Shown in pieces: positions 1 to 5,034 of a stretch of DNA of 7,698 bases (its first letter is position 1; the number at the start of each line of letters is the position of its first letter). A program made the translations under genes and the position numbers. Origin of the DNA: an uncultured Flammeovirgaceae bacterium (lineage in GTDB: Bacteria > Bacteroidota > Bacteroidia > Cytophagales > Cyclobacteriaceae); the NCBI GenBank assembly GCA_946480685.1, contig CAMLLI010000172.1, forward strand, positions 1-7,698. The letters run 5' to 3'. The notes under the pieces were generated by a model, which worked only from the letters and a program-made list of their open reading frames with translations, was not told where the DNA came from and did not search any database.

Positions 1-542
1 GGTATACCTTTACCGGCTGGAGCGGAGCAGCAACGGGTACATCTGCATCGGTAACAGTAACGATGGATGCCAGTAAATCTGTTACAGCCAACTTTCAGGC
101 GCAGGTGAGTACATATACATTGAGTACAACGGCTTCTCCAGCTGCAGGCGGTACTATAACTGGCGGAGGTACTTATAATGCAGGTACAGCCGTAACGCTT
201 ACAGCTACACCTGCAAGCGGGTATACCTTTACCGGCTGGAGCGGAGCAGCAACGGGTACATCTGCATCGGTAACTGTAACAATGGACGCCAGCAAATCTG
301 TTACCGCTAACTTTCAGGCGCAGGTAAGTACATATATTCTTAGTACTGTGACTTCTCCCGCTGCAGGCGGTACTGTAACTGGTGGTGGCACATATAATGC
401 GGGTACGGTTGTAACGCTTACTGCTACACCTGCAACCGGGTATATATTTACCGGCTGGAGCGGGGCAGCAACGGGTACATCTGCATCGGTAACTGTAACG
501 ATGAATGCAAACAAATCCGTAACGGCAAATTTTGCGGCACAA
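1..542 (+). repeat. 219-bp in-frame tandem repeats (73 codons each)
   Basis: Identical phrases recur at an exact 219-base period: the codons for YTFTGW start at 3 and 222, and the matching YIFTGW at 441. In domain phase, a partial unit covers 1-107 and two fuller units cover 108-326 and 327-542. Bases 1-55 and 220-274 are identical, whereas the segment between the GWSG cores carries many substitutions, often at third positions. Each unit encodes one InlB-B-like beta-rich repeat, which serves as a stalk or spacer in surface proteins. The window opens inside a unit, so more copies probably lie upstream, and copy number may vary or be collapsed in an assembly. Confidence 0.93.
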
Positions 543-1304
543 ACAAGTGGTGGCACATCAACGATTCGCATTGAAGACAGCGCACTGACGTCACAAGGAC
601 TATGCAGTTACGAAGGTGCGATCGTCAGTAACACAGGTGCCAGCAACGGTAAAGCAATCAACCTCTCGAACTCTGCCGGTAAAGGTATCGACTGGAAAGT
701 ATCTGTGCCTTCAGCAGGTTCTTACAATCTCACATGGCGCTATGTAAATAGTAGCAGCAGCAATGCCTATACTATGACACTGCTTGTTAATGGTACCATC
801 GTGAACAACGCATTGGCTGTTGCGAGAACCGGTGGCAGTACTGTATTTGCTACGGTTTCTGAAACCGTTACATTAAAGGCAGGTGTTAATGCTATTCGAT
901 TACAATCAGTATCATCAGTTGCTACGGCTGATATAGATTGGATTGAGATAACGGGCAACACTCCGGCTACAGCTGATTGTGCTGCTGTAACGAGCGCCTC
1001 TGCCAGAAGCATGGATGCAGAAACCATGTCTGCTGCGCGTGGCGAAAAAACGATCAGTGTATCTCCTAATCCTGCAAAAGACATTGCTACTATAGCCATA
1101 ACGTTAGAACAAGGTGAACAGGCTGCCATCATGGTATATGATGATCAGGGAAATCTTGTTGACACCTTAAAGAGTGCTAAGGCTGCAACAGCAGGCACAC
1201 AGCAGATAACGTATGCCGTTGGTAACAAGCGGCCGGGTGTATACACGATTGTAATTCGTAATAGCAAAGGCAATAAGACTACTTACAAGTTGTTGGTAGA
1301 TTAA
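1..1304 (+). CDS. T9SS-secreted modular surface protein: InlB-B-like repeats, CBM6/35-like module, Por sorting domain (5' end outside window)
   Basis: The frame is open from base 3 with no start codon or signal peptide, so the window begins inside the gene; the internal ATG at 63 is within a repeat and is not the start. Residues below count from that ATG. Domains in order: 73-residue repeats resembling the divergent InlB B-repeat (the GWSG core, VTVTM and KSVTANF segments are typical) up to about residue 160; a CBM6/35-like beta-sandwich at about 168-298, opening IRIED and closing ADIDWIEI, as carbohydrate-binding modules of this clan do; a Ser/Ala-rich linker; and a type IX sorting domain at about 331-413 with SPNP near its start and a YKLLVD end. 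By family knowledge the last domain directs export through the outer membrane and is cleaved off at the surface. Inferred role: a cell-surface or released glycan-binding protein or enzyme. Any catalytic domain would lie upstream and cannot be seen. A terminator follows directly. Confidence 0.9.
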   Translation, partial: YTFTGWSGAATGTSASVTVTMDASKSVTANFQAQVSTYTLSTTASPAAGGTITGGGTYNAGTAVTLTATPASGYTFTGWSGAATGTSASVTVTMDASKSVTANFQAQVSTYILSTVTSPAAGGTVTGGGTYNAGTVVTLTATPATGYIFTGWSGAATGTSASVTVTMNANKSVTANFAAQTSGGTSTIRIEDSALTSQGLCSYEGAIVSNTGASNGKAINLSNSAGKGIDWKVSVPSAGSYNLTWRYVNSSSSNAYTMTLLVNGTIVNNALAVARTGGSTVFATVSETVTLKAGVNAIRLQSVSSVATADIDWIEITGNTPATADCAAVTSASARSMDAETMSAARGEKTISVSPNPAKDIATIAITLEQGEQAAIMVYDDQGNLVDTLKSAKAATAGTQQITYAVGNKRPGVYTIVIRNSKGNKTTYKLLVD

Positions 1305-1330
1305 TTTTTAAAGATATAAATGTATGTTAA

Positions 1331-1362
1331 GGAAAGAGGGTGAAAGCCCTCTTTTCGTTTTT
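1331..1362 (+). terminator. Rho-independent terminator of the T9SS protein gene
   Basis: An 8-bp perfect stem (AAAGAGGG at 1333-1340 with CCCTCTTT at 1347-1354), extended by a G-U and a G-C pair, closes a six-base loop (1341-1346) and is followed by G and five T residues. It starts 26 bases after the stop codon at 1304. The next gene is convergent, so the hairpin may also act on transcripts from the minus strand, but the T-tract on that side is poor (CTTTCCTT), so I call it for the plus strand. Confidence 0.85.
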
Positions 1363-1379
1363 ATAGCATGAACATACAT

Positions 1380-2051
1380 TTATTTCTTATGCACCTCCAT
1401 CGGATAATACTCCTGCGATGCATAGGAGTATATTCCTTTCAGGGTATCATCAAACAATACACCGAAGAAGTAGTCGATGGTACCCTGAATTCGTAAATAG
1501 CCCAGCTCATTGCCATAAACAGAATCCTCTTTAAAGATCTCACCATCAACAGTAATTTCCACCACAGACTCAGAAATAAATCTGAACTTCAGTGCGTGTG
1601 TTCCAAAGGTTCCTTCCCATGTAGTGCCTACTATATTTTGTGTGGTTGTCGTGTTAAGGTTGCACGACTGAATCTTATAGATCTGGTCATCTGCCTGTGT
1701 AAAATTCTTCAGCTCTGTGACTGAGATGATATCGGCAGTAAACGTTGGTCCGTCCCATTTATAACTGGGGAAGGACACGTTCAGTTTTTTATCAGATGTA
1801 TTCACGGTATACGTTCCGACCATCTTTACATTGGCGTGAAACCATTCCACGCTGCCATCTTCTTTGAACGACAAACTAAAGGCTTCGTCAAGATTGTGAT
1901 ACGTCACTTTCATCATGCCCGACCATATTTTATTATGGAATATTGTTTCGTTGATCTCTCCGTTGGCTGGAGAATCGTCATCATCACTTTCGCACCCCTG
2001 AAAACTTATTGTCGTAAAAAATGCCAATAGCAGAACTACAAATCTCTTCAT
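1380..2051 (-). CDS. Small predicted surface lipoprotein with two W-x-G beta-rich halves, function unknown
   Basis: The protein is 223 residues from the ATG at 2051 (MKRF...). An in-frame ATG at 2057 would add Met-Trp; I prefer 2051 because MKR is the usual signal-peptide start, and no ribosome-binding site decides the matter. A hydrophobic segment (about 4-17) ends in FQGC, putting the lipidated cysteine at 20. The residues after it, ESDDDDS, match the Bacteroidota lipoprotein export signal, an acidic stretch known to send lipoproteins to the outer face of the outer membrane. The rest is beta-rich with no catalytic motif. Two halves look alike, each opening with W-x-G (W43 and W145) and continuing with alternating hydrophobic strands, so an internal duplication or a lipocalin-like fold is possible. 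I do not recognise a named family. It is convergent with the T9SS gene and divergent from the serpin-like gene. Confidence 0.8.
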   Translation of the reverse strand: MKRFVVLLLAFFTTISFQGCESDDDDSPANGEINETIFHNKIWSGMMKVTYHNLDEAFSLSFKEDGSVEWFHANVKMVGTYTVNTSDKKLNVSFPSYKWDGPTFTADIISVTELKNFTQADDQIYKIQSCNLNTTTTQNIVGTTWEGTFGTHALKFRFISESVVEITVDGEIFKEDSVYGNELGYLRIQGTIDYFFGVLFDDTLKGIYSYASQEYYPMEVHKK

Positions 2052-2080
2052 CCACATAACAGTACTTATTTATTGATATG

Positions 2081-2088
2081 CGAAACTA
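2081..2088 (-). promoter_or_regulatory. Possible -7 promoter element for the small lipoprotein gene (weak)
   Basis: Read on the minus strand this is TAGTTTCG, one base off the Bacteroidota -7 consensus TAnnTTTG, 29 bases upstream of the chosen start. It closely resembles the perfect element upstream of hemE and lies at a similar distance from its gene. No TTTG or TTG is seen at the usual -33 distance, so this is a weak call. Confidence 0.2.
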
Positions 2089-2170
2089 TCGTGTAGAAAA
2101 TTTTGTGGATAGTAAATAAACGACAAGGAGTTTTTTGCGATTTTGCACTTGTTGTAATGGCTATTTGATA

Positions 2171-3286
2171 ATGAGACAGCAGACACTAAAACCTATTTTG
2201 TATTTATTAACTTGGATTTGTGTTATTGCTTGTGTAGGAAAGAAAATGGAGAAGCCTCATGCCGAGCCACGATCTGACGTATCTCCTGCTGACACCGTTG
2301 AGAAGGATGTGCTTCCATCGGAAGTATATTCAACAAGCATCAACATTGTTCCTGTAATGACTTCACAGTTTTCTGATAGTAATACTGTTCATTGCGCCAA
2401 CGTAGAATATCTCTGGAATGCTATAGCTCAGATTGCTGATAAAAACATTTCAAAGAATTCACTCGTAAAGAAATTTAGGCGTAGTTCGTTCTGGAAAAAC
2501 TCCATGGATACCTCACACCTTGTATTAGCCTATGGAAATCCTGAAGCTGTATATAAAAGCGTCATTCAACAATACAGAACCAAATACAAAATAAATCGCC
2601 ATGATCTATTGCAACAAGGAAGCGCGTTCTGGGCATATTCAGATAAGATCGTTCGCTATAAATACCATGAGCCGTTTGATGAACAAATGCTCCGGTTTCT
2701 GGGTGATGAGGTTTCTGCTTTTGGCTTCAATTCAGACATTGCTTCAGTCTATTCAAAGGACTACTTCAAAGAGCAATACGATATTCTCTATTTTGATTAT
2801 AATGGTGAGTTTGTGGTAAGACTAAACGCGGCCAATACTACAGACGAGATTATTCTGGTTATGTTAAACAAGCGGGGAACATTTCTGGAGATGTTTAATG
2901 CAACGAAGAGATTAATCACGAAAGGCAATGCCAGCAAAAAGATCAATGCCTCCATGTATCAATTGAACATGGAGGATGAGTTGCTAATACCAGCTATAAA
3001 ATTTAAGGCGCTTCGCGATTATACAGAGTTACGTGGATTAGAATTCTCTTCGAAGTATGGTCCCATTGACATTTTCTCACAAGCCATTAGTTTTGATTTT
3101 GACAGGAGTGGTGTGGTTATGGAGTCGAATGTCGAAGTTGCAGATAGTATAGGTATGCCGCAAAAGCCTAAGCTGCTGCATTTCTCCAAACCATTCTACC
3201 TGTTCATTAAGGAAGCAAATGCTCCTTATCCGTATTTCAACTTATGGGTATCTGATGTGAGTATACTGGAACGAAGAAAAAAATAA
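2171..3286 (+). CDS. Divergent serpin-like lipoprotein
   Basis: The protein is 371 residues from ATG 2171. An upstream in-frame TTG at 2135 would add 12 residues (MRFCTCC...) ahead of a complete lipoprotein signal, so I reject it. The signal peptide ends in a textbook lipobox, VIAC, with the lipidated cysteine at 21; no acidic export signal follows, so a periplasm-facing location is likely. From about residue 146 the segments follow the order of a serpin: a strand and turn with EPFDE (146-170), YDILYFDYNGE (203-213) where serpins have a Leu/Pro-Tyr-lys-Gly strand, hydrophobic strand IILVML, LLIPAIKFK then DYTEL (271-286) like the serpin P-K-F/DL segment, a strand-turn FDFDRSG (308-314) at the hinge position, and FSKPFYLFIKE (338-348) then LWVSDV, strikingly like the serpin FNKPFVFLMIE end. 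The N-terminal 120 residues do not show the usual helices clearly. Inferred: serpin fold, probably not an inhibitor, because the hinge has bulky residues. An unrelated beta-rich lipoprotein remains possible. Confidence 0.6.
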   Translation: MRQQTLKPILYLLTWICVIACVGKKMEKPHAEPRSDVSPADTVEKDVLPSEVYSTSINIVPVMTSQFSDSNTVHCANVEYLWNAIAQIADKNISKNSLVKKFRRSSFWKNSMDTSHLVLAYGNPEAVYKSVIQQYRTKYKINRHDLLQQGSAFWAYSDKIVRYKYHEPFDEQMLRFLGDEVSAFGFNSDIASVYSKDYFKEQYDILYFDYNGEFVVRLNAANTTDEIILVMLNKRGTFLEMFNATKRLITKGNASKKINASMYQLNMEDELLIPAIKFKALRDYTELRGLEFSSKYGPIDIFSQAISFDFDRSGVVMESNVEVADSIGMPQKPKLLHFSKPFYLFIKEANAPYPYFNLWVSDVSILERRKK

Positions 3287-3313
3287 ATATATATATCGGC
3301 AAAAGTAAATGTG

Positions 3314-3778
3314 ATGAATAGCAATCTCAATAAAATAAAAAACTTCAGACTACATCTGTTGAATCAAATCAGTAATCTCACAACAGAGCAACTTAACTAC
3401 ATACCATCCGGATATAACAACAATATAATCTGGAATCTGGCACACCTTGTTTCCGCTGAACAAAATATGTGTTATGTGCGTAGCGGATTGCCGGTAACGG
3501 TTGAGGATAAATACTTTACTCCCTATATATCTGGAACAAAACCCATTGAATTTGTGAAGGAGGAAGATGTAGAAGCTATCAAATCAATGCTGATTTCTTC
3601 GGTAGATCGGCTACGGGTTGACCTGGATAATAATGCATTTGTAAACTACACTCCTTCCATTATGATACCCAAAGTATATGGATTTGAGGTGAATAATATT
3701 GAGGAAGCTTTGGAGTATCTCCTATATCATGAAGGATATCATTCAGGCTGTATACTTTCATTGAAGCGTTTAGTGTAG
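3314..3778 (+). CDS. DinB_2 / YfiT-like putative metal-binding four-helix protein
   Basis: The protein is 154 residues from ATG 3314, the usual size for the DinB/YfiT superfamily of four-helix bundles. A GTG directly before it (3311) is also in frame but less likely. The metal triad of the family is in place: H44 in WNLAHLV near the end of the second helix, then H139 and H143 in a YHEGYHSGC segment (HxxxH) near the C-terminus, followed by a helix ending LKRLV. There is no signal peptide, so it is cytoplasmic. Family members bind a divalent metal, and some are thiol-dependent transferases; the substrate cannot be inferred here. The gene starts 27 bp after the serpin-like lipoprotein on the same strand with no promoter or terminator visible between, so the two may share a transcript. 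The fold assignment is solid; the biochemical role is unknown. Confidence 0.85.
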   Translation: MNSNLNKIKNFRLHLLNQISNLTTEQLNYIPSGYNNNIIWNLAHLVSAEQNMCYVRSGLPVTVEDKYFTPYISGTKPIEFVKEEDVEAIKSMLISSVDRLRVDLDNNAFVNYTPSIMIPKVYGFEVNNIEEALEYLLYHEGYHSGCILSLKRLV

Positions 3779-3867
3779 GTGGTCGGTGTTACAAACGCAA
3801 ATAGGTATTTTGGACAAGCTTAGAACAAACTTCTCCTCGACCTATAACAGCAGTTCATTTGTTTTTC

Positions 3868-4893
3868 CTAAGAAGCCCTAAACTCCTTCACCGTATCAAT
3901 AAAGCATTTCACCTTGTCAACTTCCGTATCCGGATATAGGCCGTGACCGAGGTTAGCTATATGTTTAGTACCACCGAAAGCCTGAAGCATTTTTTTTGTC
4001 TCGCGTTTTACATCTTCAAGTGAGCCGTATAGCGCGCAAGGATCAAGATTACCCTGCAGTGTTTTGTTAGGAATCAACTGCCTTGATTCTTCTATACCCA
4101 TGTTCCAGTCAAGACCAACTACATTACAATTTATACTATTCATACTGGCACGTGCAAAGAATGCCCCTTTGGCAAAAACAGTTTTCGGAACTTCGGGAAT
4201 AGCATCGCATATCCGTGATATATACTTCAATGAAAACTCTTCATATTGATCAGGGCTCAAAACACCCGCCCACGAATCGAAAAGCTGAATGATATCAGCA
4301 CCTGCTTTAACCTGCGCCTTCAGGTAATGGATTGTACTCTGAGTAATCATGTCCAGCAGCTTATGCGCAAACTCGGGCTGTGAGTACAATACTTTTTTTG
4401 CAGCGCTGAATGTTTTACTGCCGCGGCCTTCAATCATATAGGAGAAGATCGTCCACGGAGCACCAGCGAAACCGATCAGCGGCACGCGTCCATTGAGTTC
4501 ACGCTTCGTAAGTTTTATAGCATCGAGTACATATTGCAGTTCTTCACCTGTTGAAACATGAAGCAGGTTGAGGTCTGCTGCTGACTCAATTCTTTTCGGA
4601 AACACAGGACCTTTACTCTCTTCCATTTCGTAATTTAGTCCCATAGCCTCCGGTATAACGAGGATGTCGGAGAAAATGATCGCGGCATCAACGCCAAGAA
4701 TATCAACCGGCTGAATAGTAACTTCGGTTGCTGCCTCCGGTGACTTCACTAATGTTTTAAAGTCTTTGATGGAAGCGCGCACCTTACGATATTCGGGTAA
4801 AACACGTCCTGCCTGGCGCATCAGCCAAACGGGAGTGCGTTCTGTTTTTTGTCCAAGTGCTGCACGAAGAAGCAGATCATTCTGAAGTTGCAT
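3868..4893 (-). CDS. hemE: Uroporphyrinogen decarboxylase
   Basis: HemE removes the four acetate carboxyl groups of uroporphyrinogen III to give coproporphyrinogen III, a cytosolic step of heme synthesis that needs no cofactor. The protein is 341 residues from ATG 4893, the usual length. A TTG at 4923 would add ten residues, but it falls inside the likely promoter element, so ATG 4893 is chosen. Both family signatures are present: [10 protein letters not shown] (21-30) and [16 protein letters not shown] (141-156). The catalytic-site residues known from human UROD are kept: Arg26 and Arg30, Asp76 in IFSDIL (human Asp86), Tyr152 (human Tyr164) and His317 in NLGHG (human His339). Val31 replaces the common Tyr after the first signature, a conservative change away from catalysis. 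It stands alone here, tail-to-tail with the DinB_2 gene and divergent from the peptidase gene, with no other heme genes in the window. No clear terminator follows in the 89 bases to 3779. Confidence 0.98.
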   Translation of the reverse strand: MQLQNDLLLRAALGQKTERTPVWLMRQAGRVLPEYRKVRASIKDFKTLVKSPEAATEVTIQPVDILGVDAAIIFSDILVIPEAMGLNYEMEESKGPVFPKRIESAADLNLLHVSTGEELQYVLDAIKLTKRELNGRVPLIGFAGAPWTIFSYMIEGRGSKTFSAAKKVLYSQPEFAHKLLDMITQSTIHYLKAQVKAGADIIQLFDSWAGVLSPDQYEEFSLKYISRICDAIPEVPKTVFAKGAFFARASMNSINCNVVGLDWNMGIEESRQLIPNKTLQGNLDPCALYGSLEDVKRETKKMLQAFGGTKHIANLGHGLYPDTEVDKVKCFIDTVKEFRAS

Positions 4894-4920
4894 AAGCGAT
4901 AGTCCTTGAAAATACCAGCG

Positions 4921-4928
4921 CAAAACTA
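4921..4928 (-). promoter_or_regulatory. Likely -7 promoter element of hemE
   Basis: The minus strand reads TAGTTTTG, an exact match to the Bacteroidota -7 element TAnnTTTG, 27 bases upstream of the hemE ATG at 4893. That would give a short leader of about 20 bases. No TTTG or TTG is found at the expected -33 distance; the upstream DNA there is A-rich instead. It overlaps the alternative TTG start at 4923 and argues against it. For the divergent peptidase gene I found no perfect TAnnTTTG between 4929 and 5034. Confidence 0.4.
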
Positions 4929-5034
4929 GAAGTGTTTTTCGAATTTTTATCTTTTAATCTTTCCTGATTCTCTGTAACATTTTATTCGTCAACTCAACTA
5001 ACAGTTAATAACCCAAAACCCGTTTAAAACACAC

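Noticed and set aside
1..542. Regular direct repeats that might suggest a CRISPR array or a mobile repeat
   Set aside because: The 219-base period is an exact multiple of three, the units are adjacent without spacers, and they translate into a known beta-repeat domain.
314..1132. Long open frames on the minus strand beneath the T9SS protein gene
   Set aside because: They are antisense to a well-supported repeat/CBM coding region, and their translations show no domain, signal or start context; the Thr/Ala-rich codons opposite keep them free of stops.
2125..2137. AAGGAG followed four bases later by an in-frame TTG, a possible Shine-Dalgarno and start for the serpin-like gene
   Set aside because: Spacing is short, Shine-Dalgarno sites are rarely used in Bacteroidota, and the resulting 12-residue extension (MRFCTCCNGYLI) sits ahead of a complete lipoprotein signal that begins at ATG 2171.
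3801..3845. Inverted repeat ATAGGT / ACCTAT between the DinB_2 and hemE stops, a candidate shared terminator
   Set aside because: Only six base pairs with a loop of about 33 bases, low GC and no following T-tract on either strand.
4929..5034. Promoter for the S9 peptidase gene
   Set aside because: The best candidates (TATCTTTT at 4948, TAACATTT further on) each miss the TAnnTTTG consensus and have no -33 partner, so I could not support a site.
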